In this document: piece after piece, positions 31,651 through 41,111 of the stretch | Position numbering within the stretch: position 1 is the stretch's first letter | How the letters are laid out: every line of letters begins with the position of its first letter | Source of the DNA: Desulfurivibrio sp044068625 | Lineage (GTDB): Bacteria > Desulfobacterota > Desulfobulbia > Desulfobulbales > Desulfurivibrionaceae | Direction of reading: 5' to 3' | Assembly (NCBI RefSeq): GCF_044068625.1 | Contig: NZ_JBIPKH010000014.1 | Location: 1 to 64,000, forward strand | DNA length: 64,000 nt | Program-made: the position numbers and the translations under genes | Notes under the pieces: generated by a model | What the model saw: only the letters and a program-made list of their open reading frames with translations | What the model was told of the DNA's origin: nothing | Databases searched by the model: none

Positions 31651-33072
31651 ATGATGATTAACCCCGCGCTTTTGCGATACGGTCGCCGGATGCTGCTGTT
31701 GCTGCTGCTGCTGGCCCCTCTGTGGTGGCCCCACTTGGGCACCCAGGCCGCCGGCGAGGAAAATACGCCACCGGCAGCCGCCCGGGCCCCGGTGGCGATT
31801 CTCACCGTCGACGGCGCCATTGGCCCGGCCACCGCCGATTACATCAAGCGGGGCTTGAACCGGGCCGCGAACATGGGCGCCCAACTGGTGGTTCTGCAGA
31901 TGGACACCCCCGGCGGCCTCGATACCGCCATGCGGGAGATCATCAAGGATATCATCGCCTCGCCGGTCCCGGTGGCCACCTTTGTCCATCCCTCCGGGGC
32001 CCGGGCCGCCAGCGCCGGCACCTACATTCTCTACGCCAGCCATATTGCCGCCATGGCCCCGGGCACCAACCTGGGGGCGGCCACCCCGGTGGCGATCGGC
32101 GGGCCCGGCGCCCCCTCCCCGGGCGGCGAACGCGACGAAGAGGCGGAAAACGAGCAAGAGCGGGAGGGGGTGGAAAAGGAAGCACCCGCCGGGGACGCCC
32201 TCACCCGCAAGCAGATCGAGGACGCCACCGCCTATATCCGCAGCCTGGCCCAGATGCGGGGCCGCAATATGGAGTGGGCCGAACGGGCGGTTCGGGAGGC
32301 GCTGAGCCTGCCGGCCGAAGAGGCGGCGGCCATCAATGTGGTGGACCTGGTGGCCCGCGATCTTGCCGATCTGCTCGCTCAAATCGATGGCCGGCGGATC
32401 GTGCTGGCCGCCGGCGAGATCACCCTTAATACCGCCACCGCCCCCACCATCGCCATCGACCCCGACTGGCGCAACCGTTTTCTGGCCACGGTGACCAATC
32501 CCAGCGTGGCCTATATCTTGATGCTGATCGGGGTTTACGGCCTGTTGCTGGAGTTTTACAACCCCGGCTTTTTCGTGCCGGGGGTCACCGGCGCCATCTC
32601 TCTGCTGCTGGCGCTCTATGCCTTCCACCTTCTGCCGGTGAGTTATGTGGGGGTGGGGTTGATTCTGCTGGGGGTCGGGTTCATGACCGCCGAGTTGATG
32701 ATCCCCTCCTTCGGTATCCTGGGCATCGGCGGGGTGGTGGCCTTCGTGATCGGATCGGTGATGCTTATGGATACCAGTGCTCCGGGATTTACCCTCCCCT
32801 GGCCCCTGATTATCGCGGTAACCCTGGCCACCGTGGTCTTTCTGCTGGGGGTGATCGGCATGGCCCTGAAAGCCCGACGACGACCGGTGGTGGCGGGAGC
32901 CGAGGAGATGGTGGGGGCCATGGGCAAGGCGCTAACCGATTTCGACGAACAGGGCCGAGGCTGGATCATGGTACACAGCGAAAACTGGAAGGCCAAAAGC
33001 GCCAAGTTGATCCGCCAGGGCCAACAGGTCAGGGTGATCGCCATCAACGGCTTGGAACTGGACGTGGAATAA
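31651..33072 (+). CDS. NfeD-type membrane-bound serine protease (ClpP class)
   Basis: A 473-residue protein. A signal segment (about 1-34) is followed by a ClpP-like domain: DTPGGLDTAMREI near 85-97, the nucleophile Ser121 in RAASAGTY, and TNLGAATPV. A Lys in TRKQIEDATAYI fits the family general base. Next come four or so membrane helices (LMLIGVYGLLLEFY, GLILLGVGFMTAELM) and a C-terminal NfeD OB domain (RGWIMVHSENW, VRVIAINGLELDVE). It pairs with a stomatin-like protein, and the slipin gene follows directly. The role is quality control of membrane proteins. Confidence 0.88.
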   Translation: MMINPALLRYGRRMLLLLLLLAPLWWPHLGTQAAGEENTPPAAARAPVAILTVDGAIGPATADYIKRGLNRAANMGAQLVVLQMDTPGGLDTAMREIIKDIIASPVPVATFVHPSGARAASAGTYILYASHIAAMAPGTNLGAATPVAIGGPGAPSPGGERDEEAENEQEREGVEKEAPAGDALTRKQIEDATAYIRSLAQMRGRNMEWAERAVREALSLPAEEAAAINVVDLVARDLADLLAQIDGRRIVLAAGEITLNTATAPTIAIDPDWRNRFLATVTNPSVAYILMLIGVYGLLLEFYNPGFFVPGVTGAISLLLALYAFHLLPVSYVGVGLILLGVGFMTAELMIPSFGILGIGGVVAFVIGSVMLMDTSAPGFTLPWPLIIAVTLATVVFLLGVIGMALKARRRPVVAGAEEMVGAMGKALTDFDEQGRGWIMVHSENWKAKSAKLIRQGQQVRVIAINGLELDVE

Positions 33073-33089
33073 CAAGGAGGATGACGCAG

Positions 33090-33869
33090 ATGATCGACGG
33101 TTATTTTATTTTGATGGTGCTGGCGGGCCTGGTCCTGCTGGCGGGGTACACCTTCCGGATTTTACGGGAATATGAACGGGGGGTGGTTTTCCAGCTGGGC
33201 CGGTTCTGGCGGGTCAAGGGCCCGGGCCTGATCATCGTGGTTCCCGGCCTGCAGCAGATGGTCCGGGTGGATCTGCGGACCCTGACCATGGACGTGCCCA
33301 GCCAGGATGTGATCTCCCGGGACAACGTCTCGGTCAAGGTCAACGCGGTGGTCTATTTTCGGGTGGTGGACCCCCAGCGAGCCATTATCCAGGTGGAAAA
33401 CTACATGGTGGCCACCAGCCAGCTGGCCCAAACCACCCTGCGGGCGGTTCTGGGCAAGCATGAACTGGATGAGATGCTGGCCGAGCGGGAGAAACTCAAT
33501 CTGGATATCCAGCAGGCCCTGGATGTCCAGACCGACGCCTGGGGGATCAAGGTCTCCAGTGTCGAGATCAAACACGTCGACATCAACGAGTCGATGATCC
33601 GGGCCATCGCCCGCCAGGCCGAAGCGGAGCGGGAGCGGCGGGCCAAGGTAATCCACGCCGAGGGCGAGGTTCAGGCGTCCCAGCGTTTGCTGGAGGCGGC
33701 CCAGACCCTCTCGATCCAGCCGGAAGCGATGCAGCTCCGTTATCTGCAAACCCTGGCCAATATCGCCGGCGACAAGAGCTCCACCATCGTCTTCCCGGTC
33801 CCCACCGATATCATCGGGCCGATCATGAAGGCGTTGCAACCCAAGGCGACGGCCACCATCGAAAAATAG
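33090..33869 (+). CDS. slipin / stomatin-like SPFH protein
   Basis: A 259-residue protein with an N-terminal membrane hairpin (LMVLAGLVLLAGYTF) and SPFH domain (REYERGVVFQLGRFW, VDLRTLTMDVPSQDVISRDN, VNAVVYFRVVDPQRAII) and a C-terminal coiled coil rich in Glu and Arg (RQAEAERERRAKVIHAEGE). It partners with the NfeD protease encoded 8 to 17 bases upstream; such pairs form membrane rings that feed substrates. The aaggagg site abuts ATG 33081 but is well placed for ATG 33090, which is preferred. Confidence 0.88.
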   Translation: MIDGYFILMVLAGLVLLAGYTFRILREYERGVVFQLGRFWRVKGPGLIIVVPGLQQMVRVDLRTLTMDVPSQDVISRDNVSVKVNAVVYFRVVDPQRAIIQVENYMVATSQLAQTTLRAVLGKHELDEMLAEREKLNLDIQQALDVQTDAWGIKVSSVEIKHVDINESMIRAIARQAEAERERRAKVIHAEGEVQASQRLLEAAQTLSIQPEAMQLRYLQTLANIAGDKSSTIVFPVPTDIIGPIMKALQPKATATIEK

Positions 33870-33904
33870 AGCGGCCGGACAGACTTTATCGCCGGGGAAA
33901 CGCA

Positions 33905-33942
33905 TAAAAAAGGGGCTTACCGACCATCAGTCGGAAGCCCCC
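33905..33942 (-). terminator. terminator of tRNA-Leu, possibly bidirectional
   Basis: Minus strand ggggctt-ccga / tcgg-taagcccc hairpin (33941-33912) is followed by TTTTTT. On + the same stem lies after the slipin gene but ends in a mixed ctgttattt, so it may also work weakly in that direction. Confidence 0.75.
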
Positions 33943-33951
33943 TGTTATTTC

Positions 33952-34038
33952 TGGTGCCGGAGGTCGGAATCGAACCGACATGACCTTGCGGTCGCGGGAT
34001 TTTGAGTCCCGTGCGTCTACCAGTTTCACCACTCCGGC
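33952..34038 (-). tRNA. tRNA-Leu (anticodon CAA)
   Basis: An 87-base cloverleaf on the minus strand. The acceptor stem GCCGGAG pairs with CTCCGGC and CCA is encoded. The D-arm has GTGGTGAAACTGGTAGAC. The anticodon loop CTCAAAA within CGGGA/TCCCG gives CAA, reading UUG. A long variable arm (GCGACCGCAAGGTC) marks class II, and the T-arm has GGTTCGATTCC. Confidence 0.95.
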
Positions 34039-34079
34039 GTTCTCGGGGCCATCGCTTTGAACGCGGCACCGAGAGAGGC

Positions 34080-34108
34080 AATATAGAAAGAGCGCCAAGC
34101 TCTGTCAA
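34080..34108 (-). promoter_or_regulatory. strong sigma-70-type promoter of tRNA-Leu
   Basis: Minus strand -35 TTGACA (34108-34103) and -10 TATATT (34085-34080) are separated by exactly 17 bases. Transcription would start about 35 bases before the mature tRNA end. Confidence 0.8.
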
Positions 34109-34135
34109 GAACAAGCTAAACCTTAATAAAAACCT

Positions 34136-35284
34136 ATGCTAACAAGAGTTGAACCGCGCCGCTATCTTGTCGGCCTGATCCTCCTGCTCCTGCTCGCGGC
34201 GGGAGCCACAGCGGCGATCGGGGGGCCGAACCGGCCCCTGGAGGACGACCTGCAACTGAGGGGACTGGTTGCGGCCGCCGAAACCAGCCGCCAGATCATG
34301 GCCCGGCGGGACGGGACCCGCGCCTTCGAACTGTGCGGGCAAGTCTACACCCTTAACCAACTGCGCCAGGGGCTGGAGGAGTTGATCGCGGCGGCCCGGC
34401 TAGCCGCCGATGCCGCCGATTTGACCGCCCATGTGCGGGAAAATTTTCACCTCTGCCCCAGCGGCGGGGAGGGGCCCTCGGGCATGGCCTTCCTCACCGG
34501 TTACTACGCCCCGGAGGTGGCGGGCAGTCTGGAGCCCGGCCCGGATTTCCCCTATCCCCTCTACTCCCCGCCGCCGGACCTGACCCGGATCGACGGCCGG
34601 GAGGGGCGCCTGGTGGAGGGCCAACTGCAACCTTACTGGAGTCGGGCCCAGATCGAAAACGGCAACCTGCTGGCCGGCCAGGAACTGGTTTACCTGGCCG
34701 ACCCGCTGGAAGCCTTCGTGCTCCATGTCCAGGGCTCCGGCCGGGTGCGCTTGCCCGACGGCACCACGCGCCCGCTACTTTACGCCGCCAAAAGCGGCCG
34801 GGAATATCGCAGTATCGGCCGGCTGCTGGTCAGCGAGGGCCGGCTGAGCCGGGAAGAGGCCGACCTGCCCGGCATTCTCCGTTACCTGCGGACCCACCCC
34901 GAGCAGCTGCGGCGGGTACTCCACCACAACGAGTCCTACATCTTCTTCCGCTGGGGGGAGGTGGACGCCCCCGGCCCCCTGGGCTCCTTCGGCCTGCCCC
35001 TGACCGCCGGCCGCTCCCTGGCCATGGACCAGACCCACTACCCCCCCGGGATTCCGGCCTACCTGGCGGGAACCAAACCGTTGGCCGAAGCCGACGGCAC
35101 CATCAGCGGCTGGCAGCCCTTCGGCCGTTTCGTCTTCAACCAGGACAGCGGCTCCGCCATCGTGGGCCGGGGCCGGATCGATCTCTTCTGGGGGGGAGAC
35201 CGGTACGCCGAGATCGCCGCCGGGGCGACCAGGCATCCCGCCGAACTGTTCCTGCTGCTGCCCAAAACCGGCGGCAATAAATAA
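34136..35284 (+). CDS. mltA: membrane-bound lytic murein transglycosylase A
   Basis: A 382-residue periplasmic protein with an uncleaved or cleaved N-terminal hydrophobic segment (LVGLILLLLLAAGATAA, no lipobox Cys). It has the MltA domain (FLTGYYAPEVAGS, FVLHVQGSGRVRLPDG, SYIFFRW) and a 3D domain at the end (VFNQDSGSAIVGRGRIDLFWG), whose Asp is the catalytic residue in the family. It cuts glycan strands to 1,6-anhydro-muropeptides, which nagZ here could then process. The ribosome site is weak (aaaaacct before ATG 34136). Confidence 0.9.
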   Translation: MLTRVEPRRYLVGLILLLLLAAGATAAIGGPNRPLEDDLQLRGLVAAAETSRQIMARRDGTRAFELCGQVYTLNQLRQGLEELIAAARLAADAADLTAHVRENFHLCPSGGEGPSGMAFLTGYYAPEVAGSLEPGPDFPYPLYSPPPDLTRIDGREGRLVEGQLQPYWSRAQIENGNLLAGQELVYLADPLEAFVLHVQGSGRVRLPDGTTRPLLYAAKSGREYRSIGRLLVSEGRLSREEADLPGILRYLRTHPEQLRRVLHHNESYIFFRWGEVDAPGPLGSFGLPLTAGRSLAMDQTHYPPGIPAYLAGTKPLAEADGTISGWQPFGRFVFNQDSGSAIVGRGRIDLFWGGDRYAEIAAGATRHPAELFLLLPKTGGNK

Positions 35285-35371
35285 AGCGTTGTCAGGGCCG
35301 GCCCCAATCCACTAAAATGCCCCAGGCCGTAACCGACAGCCAAACCCAGATCAGGGCAAGAGAGGCAAACC

Positions 35372-36544
35372 ATGAAAGAGGCGGAAAGGGATTACTGGAT
35401 CTCCACCATGCTGGAGGCCTACGACAACGTTTCAGACCTCAACCTCACGGTGGGAAGGCCCCTGCAGGTGGAAGCGGCGGGTCGCCTGCTGCCGATCCGG
35501 GTGGAACCGCCGGTGGAGGCGTTGACCCCCTTCCAGACCGAGGTTTTCGCCCTCAATCTGATCCGGGGGGACAAACGGCTGCTCAACGACCTGATCGAGC
35601 GGGGCTCCTGCGATCTTTCCCATACCGTGGAGGACAAGGCCCGTTTCCGGATCAACATTTTTCAGCAGAAGGGGAACCTGGCCACCGTCCTGCGGAAACT
35701 CTCCACCCAGATCCCCACCATCGCCGACCTCAACCTGCCCTCCATCTTCAACAACATGTCCATCGAGCGCAGCGGCTTTATCCTGGTCACCGGCGCCACC
35801 GGTTCGGGTAAGTCAACCACCCTGGCCGCCCTGCTGGACAAGCTGAACGACGAGCGACCGGAGCATATCATTACCCTGGAGGACCCCATTGAGTTCGTGC
35901 ACCCGCACAAGCAGGCCACCTTCAACCAGCGAGAGCTGAGCACCGACTTCGATGAGTTTTCCTCCGGGCTGCGCGCCGCCCTCCGCCAGGCCCCCAAGAT
36001 CATCCTGGTGGGTGAGATGCGGGACCGGACCACCATGGAGATCGGGTTGTCGGCGGCGGAGACCGGCCACCTGGTGCTCTCCACCCTCCATACCGTCGAT
36101 GCCGGCCAGACCATCAACCGCATCCTGGGTATGTTCGAGCGGGATGAGCAGGCCCAGGTCCGCAACCGCCTGATCGACACCGTCCGCTGGATCGTCTGCC
36201 AGCGGCTGCTGCCCAAAATCGGGGGCGGCCGGGTGGCGGCCCTGGAGATCATGGGGATGAGCCTGCGGATCAAGGATCTGATCCAGAACGGCGAGCAGGA
36301 GGACAAAACCTACTACGACATCATCTCCGACTCGCGGGCCTTCGGCTGGCAGACCTTCGACCAGCATATCCTCCAGCTTTACGAACAGGGGATCATCACC
36401 GAAGAGACCGCCGTGGCCTACTGCACCCGCCGGACCACCATCAACCGGGGCTTAGACCAGATCAAGGCGGCCAAGGGCGAAGAGACCACCAGAATCAAGG
36501 GGCTCAGCATGGAGGAGACCGACCCCCGCGCCCGCCGCCGTTAA
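35372..36544 (+). CDS. PilT/PilU-family pilus retraction ATPase
   Basis: A 390-residue protein. It has an N-terminal PAS-like PilT domain (SDLNLTVGRPLQVEAAGRLL), Walker A GATGSGKST (141-149), Asp box ITLEDPIEFVH, Walker B IILVGEMRDRTTMEIGL and His box STLHTVDAGQTINRI. It lacks the zinc CxxC pairs of PilB, as expected for a retraction motor. The C-terminus has a charged tail (ETDPRARRR). It shares an operon with a zinc-ribbon/receiver-like protein. It may retract the MSHA-like pilus encoded 6 kb away or another type IV pilus. Near relatives are the PilT2/PilU types. Confidence 0.85.
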   Translation: MKEAERDYWISTMLEAYDNVSDLNLTVGRPLQVEAAGRLLPIRVEPPVEALTPFQTEVFALNLIRGDKRLLNDLIERGSCDLSHTVEDKARFRINIFQQKGNLATVLRKLSTQIPTIADLNLPSIFNNMSIERSGFILVTGATGSGKSTTLAALLDKLNDERPEHIITLEDPIEFVHPHKQATFNQRELSTDFDEFSSGLRAALRQAPKIILVGEMRDRTTMEIGLSAAETGHLVLSTLHTVDAGQTINRILGMFERDEQAQVRNRLIDTVRWIVCQRLLPKIGGGRVAALEIMGMSLRIKDLIQNGEQEDKTYYDIISDSRAFGWQTFDQHILQLYEQGIITEETAVAYCTRRTTINRGLDQIKAAKGEETTRIKGLSMEETDPRARRR

Positions 36545-36574
36545 CCGGAAGATCAAGCCAGGGAGAACCACCAA

Positions 36575-37303
36575 ATGCTGACCCACTGCCCCCACTGCCA
36601 AAAAGAGATCAACCTCTCCGTCCCCCAAAAATCGAAAATCCGCCAGGCCTTGAGCGGCCTGCCCGAAGGCAAGACCCTGAAGATCTCCTGCCCCAACTGC
36701 CGGGAGGGGATCCACCTTAACCGGGAAGAGATCCCCGTGGAGGCCGCCCCGGGAGCCCCCAAGCCGGAGCGGCCCCAAGCAAGCGGCACGGCGCCAGCCC
36801 CCCCGTCCCCCCCCGATATTGCCTGGCTGCGGGAGGATGGGGCCCAGCCCGATCTGGAGGAGGTGGTCAAGGACGTGCCCCTGGCCTTGGTCCTGGTCAG
36901 GGACGAGCAGCTCCGGCGCCAGGTCGGTGAGGCTTTACAGATCCTGGGCTATCAGCCCGAGTTCCCGGCAAGCGGGGCGGCGGCGGAAAAAAGGATGCGG
37001 TTTGTCAACTTCTCGGCGGTGGTGCTGCATAGTGACTTCGAGGAGGGGGGCTTGGCCGATTCGGCCTTTCACCGCCATATGCGCAAACTGCCGATGGGTG
37101 TGCGCCGGATGCTGCTCTACGTCCTGATCGGACCCGATTTCCACACCCTCTACGACCTGCAGGCCCTCACCTGGAGCGCCAACCTGGTGGTCAATCAGCG
37201 GGATGCCGGCAAGATGCCCCTGGTCCTCAAAAAGGCCTTCCATGACTACCAGCTCCTCTTCGGCCCCTACATCGCGGCCCTGCGGGAGCACGGCAAGCTC
37301 TAA
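36575..37303 (+). CDS. zinc-ribbon protein with degenerate receiver-like domain
   Basis: A 242-residue protein. The N-terminus holds CPHC (about 5-8) and CPNC (about 39-42), a double-CxxC zinc ribbon of the MJ0042 type. A Pro/Ala-rich linker follows (about 50-85). The C-terminal 140 residues have an alpha/beta pattern like a response-regulator receiver (LALVLVRDEQLRRQVGEAL, NFSAVVLHSDFEE), but the phospho-Asp position is not clearly kept. Such proteins occur near chemotaxis and pilus motor genes. It follows the PilT gene by 30 bases. It probably modulates the motor; function unproven. Confidence 0.65.
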   Translation: MLTHCPHCQKEINLSVPQKSKIRQALSGLPEGKTLKISCPNCREGIHLNREEIPVEAAPGAPKPERPQASGTAPAPPSPPDIAWLREDGAQPDLEEVVKDVPLALVLVRDEQLRRQVGEALQILGYQPEFPASGAAAEKRMRFVNFSAVVLHSDFEEGGLADSAFHRHMRKLPMGVRRMLLYVLIGPDFHTLYDLQALTWSANLVVNQRDAGKMPLVLKKAFHDYQLLFGPYIAALREHGKL

Positions 37304-37344
37304 CCTAACGCCGGGGGCCAGGGAGGGGCAGTGATTCCACCCCC

Positions 37345-38751
37345 TTACCGGTTGTAGATATCTTCGTGGCGCTCGATATCGTCCTCGCCCAGGTAGCTGC
37401 CCGACTGCACTTCGATCAGCTCCAGGGGGATCTGGCCGGGATTGCGCAGCCGGTGCAGGGCCCCCACCGGGATAAAGGTGGATTCGTTTTCGCTGAGCAG
37501 CCGGGTTTGGCCGTCGGTGGTGACCTCGGCGGTACCCTTGACCACCACCCAGTGTTCCGCCCGGTGGTAATGGCGCTGCAGGGAGAGGCTGGCCCCGGGG
37601 TTGACCACGATCCGCTTCACCTGGAAACGATCGGCGGTATCGACACACTCGTAGGAGCCCCAGGGGCGAAAAACCCGACGATGGAGCAGCACCTCCTCCC
37701 GCCCCCGCTGCTTCAACTCGCCCACCAGCTCCTTCACCTCCTGGACCCGGTCCCGACGGGCCACCAGGATCGCGTCGGCGGTTTCCACCACCACCAGATT
37801 GTCAACCCCCAGCAGGGCCACCAGCCGGCCCGAGGTCCGGACATAACAGTCATGGCTGTCCCGGGCCAGCACCTGGCCATGGAGGGTATTGCCCTCGGGG
37901 TCGGCGGGACCGATCTCCCAAAGGGCGTTCCAGGAACCCACGTCACTCCAGCCGCAGGCCAATGGGATCACCGCCGCGGCGGCGGTGCGCTCCATCACCG
38001 CGTAATCGATAGAGCGGGCGGGAGAGGCGGAAAAAGCCTCCTTGTCCAGGCGGATAAAATCGAGATCCAGGTGGCGCTTGGCGTGGGCCTCGGCCACCCG
38101 GGCGGCCATTTCCGGTTCGAAGGCGGCCAACTCGGCGAGCAAGCGGGAGGCTTTAAACAGAAAAATCCCGCTGTTCCAGAGATAACCCTCGGCCAGATAG
38201 GCGGCCGCGGAGGCAGCATCCGGTTTTTCACGGAAGCAGACCACCGCCCGGGCGCCACCCTCGGGGTTCAGGGGCTCCCCGGGCTGGATGTAGCCATAGC
38301 CGGTTTCCGGGTGGGTCGGCACGATTCCGAAGGTGACCAGCCCGCCGGTCTCGGCCACCGCTTCCCCGCTGGCCACCACGGCGGCAAAGAGATCGACCTG
38401 CCGCACCAGGTGATCGGCGGGCAGCACCAGCAACAGGGGATCATCACCGTCGGCGGCGGCCTCCAGGGCGGCGGCGGCAATGGCCGGCGCGGTGTCCCGC
38501 CCCACCGGCTCGATCAGAATGGTGGCCTTGACTCCCACCGCCCGCAACTGCTCAGCCACCATGAACCGGTGATCCTCGGTGCAGACCACGATGGGCCGAC
38601 CCACCCCCGAAAGCTGCTCCAGGCGGCGCACCGTCTGCTGCAGCATGGTCTCTTCACTGGTCAAGGCCAGCAACTGCTTGGGATAAAGCTCCCTGGAGAG
38701 CGGCCAAAGCCGGGTGCCGGAACCACCGGCCAGTAAAACCGGAACAATCAT
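37345..38751 (-). CDS. manC: mannose-1-phosphate guanylyltransferase / mannose-6-phosphate isomerase
   Basis: A 468-residue bifunctional-type enzyme. The N-terminal nucleotidyltransferase has LLAGGSGTRLWPLSRELYPK and later EKPDAA, with the GWSDVGSWNAL motif. The C-terminal cupin (about 340-468) has the VNPGASLSLQRHYHRAEHW metal-binding histidines and SGSYLGEDDIERHEDIYNR. It makes GDP-mannose for surface polysaccharide or glycolipid. ATG 38751 overlaps the stop of the preceding membrane-protein gene by four bases. Confidence 0.92.
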   Translation of the reverse strand: MIVPVLLAGGSGTRLWPLSRELYPKQLLALTSEETMLQQTVRRLEQLSGVGRPIVVCTEDHRFMVAEQLRAVGVKATILIEPVGRDTAPAIAAAALEAAADGDDPLLLVLPADHLVRQVDLFAAVVASGEAVAETGGLVTFGIVPTHPETGYGYIQPGEPLNPEGGARAVVCFREKPDAASAAAYLAEGYLWNSGIFLFKASRLLAELAAFEPEMAARVAEAHAKRHLDLDFIRLDKEAFSASPARSIDYAVMERTAAAAVIPLACGWSDVGSWNALWEIGPADPEGNTLHGQVLARDSHDCYVRTSGRLVALLGVDNLVVVETADAILVARRDRVQEVKELVGELKQRGREEVLLHRRVFRPWGSYECVDTADRFQVKRIVVNPGASLSLQRHYHRAEHWVVVKGTAEVTTDGQTRLLSENESTFIPVGALHRLRNPGQIPLELIEVQSGSYLGEDDIERHEDIYNR

Positions 38752-39224
38752 CGCTCTCCCCCTCCCAAAGTAACCGGCCGGGCCTCCGTGGGCAACCAGG
38801 CCAGCATCTCGTCCAGGGCCGGCACCATATTGAGACCGTCGGCCACCAGGTCAACGCCGAATCCCCATTTAAGCAGGGTCAGCAGGCCCAGGCCCAGCAG
38901 CAGGCCCACCAATAGATAAATGGCCCAGAAAACGGCCATGGCGATCCGATTGCAACGCCCCTCCTGCCGCCGGCTGGCCCGCCGGTCACGGCCGGCCAGG
39001 AACACATAATACCAGCGGCGGCTGCCCACCCCAACCACCCCCCGCACATCAAAGGGATGGCGATGACCGCGATGGGCGCCCATGGCCTCCTTGAGGCTGA
39101 GCAGCTGCTCCTCGGAAAAGGAGGCGGCCACCCGCTCCGGCACCCGGCCCAGAATCCCGGCAATCATCGGATCATGACGGATATCCCTGGTCGGCGGCCC
39201 ACTCTCTTGCGTACTCATCTTCAT
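38748..39224 (-). CDS. membrane protein of unknown function
   Basis: A 158-residue protein. Residues about 1-100 are soluble: IAGILGRVPERVAASFSEEQ, then VRGVVGVGSRRWYYVFLAGR with conserved-looking WYYVF and Arg-rich tail. One or two hydrophobic helices (IAMAVFWAIYLLVGLLLGLG) sit near 100-125. I have no characterised family name for it; similar proteins with the WYYVF segment are annotated as hypothetical in proteobacteria. It is translationally coupled to manC. ATG 39218 is an alternative start. Confidence 0.6.
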   Translation of the reverse strand: MKMSTQESGPPTRDIRHDPMIAGILGRVPERVAASFSEEQLLSLKEAMGAHRGHRHPFDVRGVVGVGSRRWYYVFLAGRDRRASRRQEGRCNRIAMAVFWAIYLLVGLLLGLGLLTLLKWGFGVDLVADGLNMVPALDEMLAWLPTEARPVTLGGGER

Positions 39225-39242
39225 CACTCTCCCGCGCTTACC

Positions 39243-41096
39243 CTACTCAACGGTGACGCTCTTGGCCAGATTGCGGGGCTGATCCACATCACAACCCCGC
39301 AGCCTGGCCACCTGGTAAGCCAACAACTGCAAGGGGATGGTATAAAGAATCGGATTGAGATCCGGCATCACCACCGGCAGTTGCACCACAAACTCGCCCA
39401 AGCGGGCCAGACCGTCATCCCCCCGGCTGCCCAGCAGGATCAGGCGGCCATGCCGGGCCTTGACCTCCTCGACGTTGGCGATCAGCTTTTCATAAACCCC
39501 GTCCTGGGGGGCCAGGGCCAGCACCGGCATATCCCGGTCGATCAGGGCGATGGGTCCATGCTTCATCTCGCCGGCGGCATAACCCTCGGCGTGGATATAG
39601 GAGATCTCCTTGAGCTTCAGGGCCCCCTCCAGGGCGATGGGGAAATTCTCCCCCCGAGCCAGGAAGAGAAAGTGGCGGCTTTTGACAAACTCCTCGGCCA
39701 GCCGCTCCATCTCCTCCAGCCAGCCGGGCAGCTCCTTGGCCACCAGGGGAGGCAGTTCAACCAGGGATTCGATCATGGTCCGGCGCTCCTCGGCCACCAT
39801 GGTCCCCCGTACCTGGGCGAAATAGAGGGTGAGGAGGAACAGGGCCACCAGCTGGCAGGTGAAGGCCTTGGTGGAGGCCACCCCGATCTCGGGGCCGGCA
39901 TGAGTGTAGATGGTCCCATGGGCCTCCCGGGTCATGGTACTGCCCAGCACGTTACAGATGGTCAGCACCCGGGCGCCCGCCTGGCGGGCCAGGCGCATGC
40001 CGGCCAGGGTATCGGCGGTCTCGCCGGACTGGGAGATCGGCACCACCAGGACACTTTTATCAAGGATCAGGCGGCGATAGCGAAACTCCGAGGCGATATC
40101 CACCTCCACCGGAATCCCGACCCGTTTTTCCAGCCAGTATTTGGCCACCAGGGCGGCATGCCAGGAGCTACCGCAGGCCAGCAGCGAGATCCGCTTGATC
40201 CCCTTGATCTCCCGGTCGGAAAGCCCCAGCTCCGGCAGGCTGACCTGGCCGTTTTCGGGATCGACCCGCCCCCGGAAGGTGCTGAGGATCGCCTGGGGTT
40301 GCTCGAAGATCTCCTTGAGCATGAAATGGGTATACCCGCCCTTCTCGGCCATGGCCGGATTCCAGTCGACGATTTTAACCTCCTTGGAGACCTCCCGGCC
40401 GGAGGCCAGCTTGCGGACCTCGAAGCGGTCGCGGTAGAGCAGGGCCACCTCGTGGTCGTCGAGAAAAACCACCCGGTTGGTGTAAGGCAGCAGGGCGGGA
40501 ATATCGGAGGCCAGCAGGCAGCCGCCGCCATCCCCAGGCTCCGGCACCCCCAGCACCAACGGACTCTGGCAACGGGCGGCGATCAGCATATCCGGCGCCC
40601 CGGACCACATCACCCCCACCGCGTAGGAACCCTGAACCCTTTGCAGGGCTTTGCGCACCGCCGCCAGCAGATTCTTGCCGTTGAAAAGCTCCTCGATCAG
40701 GTGGACCAAGACCTCGGTATCGGTTTCGGAACGGAAGACATGGCCCTTGCCCTGCAACTCCTCCCGTAGGGCGTGGTAGTTTTCGATGATTCCATTATGG
40801 ACCACCACCAGCTCGCCGGTACAGTCGCTATGGGGGTGGGCGTTGAGTTCCGAGGGCGAACCATGGGTGGCCCAACGGGTATGCCCCAGGCCGATATGGC
40901 TCTCCACATCCCGCACCGCGTCCAGCTTCTCCTCCAGGTTGACCAGCTTGCCCATGGCCCGGTGCTTGACCAGACCACCCTGGTGGAGATAAACCAGACC
41001 CGCCGAATCATAGCCCCGATATTCCAGGCGCTTGAGCCCCTCCAACAAAATCGGCACCACTCGGCGCGGCCCGATATAACCGACAATTCCACACAT
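39243..41096 (-). CDS. glmS: glutamine-fructose-6-phosphate aminotransferase (isomerising)
   Basis: A 617-residue enzyme. It starts MCGIVGYIG with Cys2 as the glutaminase nucleophile, and the EYRGYDSAG and HTRWATHG motifs are present. Two SIS sugar-isomerase domains follow (SCGSSWHAA-type loop ACGSSWHAALVAKYW, and ARGENFPIALEGALKLKEIS), ending in RNLAKSVTVE. It makes glucosamine-6-phosphate for peptidoglycan and LPS. No glmS ribozyme is expected in this phylum and none was seen upstream; the gap to the next gene is only 15 bases. Confidence 0.95.
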   Translation of the reverse strand: MCGIVGYIGPRRVVPILLEGLKRLEYRGYDSAGLVYLHQGGLVKHRAMGKLVNLEEKLDAVRDVESHIGLGHTRWATHGSPSELNAHPHSDCTGELVVVHNGIIENYHALREELQGKGHVFRSETDTEVLVHLIEELFNGKNLLAAVRKALQRVQGSYAVGVMWSGAPDMLIAARCQSPLVLGVPEPGDGGGCLLASDIPALLPYTNRVVFLDDHEVALLYRDRFEVRKLASGREVSKEVKIVDWNPAMAEKGGYTHFMLKEIFEQPQAILSTFRGRVDPENGQVSLPELGLSDREIKGIKRISLLACGSSWHAALVAKYWLEKRVGIPVEVDIASEFRYRRLILDKSVLVVPISQSGETADTLAGMRLARQAGARVLTICNVLGSTMTREAHGTIYTHAGPEIGVASTKAFTCQLVALFLLTLYFAQVRGTMVAEERRTMIESLVELPPLVAKELPGWLEEMERLAEEFVKSRHFLFLARGENFPIALEGALKLKEISYIHAEGYAAGEMKHGPIALIDRDMPVLALAPQDGVYEKLIANVEEVKARHGRLILLGSRGDDGLARLGEFVVQLPVVMPDLNPILYTIPLQLLAYQVARLRGCDVDQPRNLAKSVTVE

Positions 41097-41111
41097 TGTT
41101 TTTCCTCTTGC

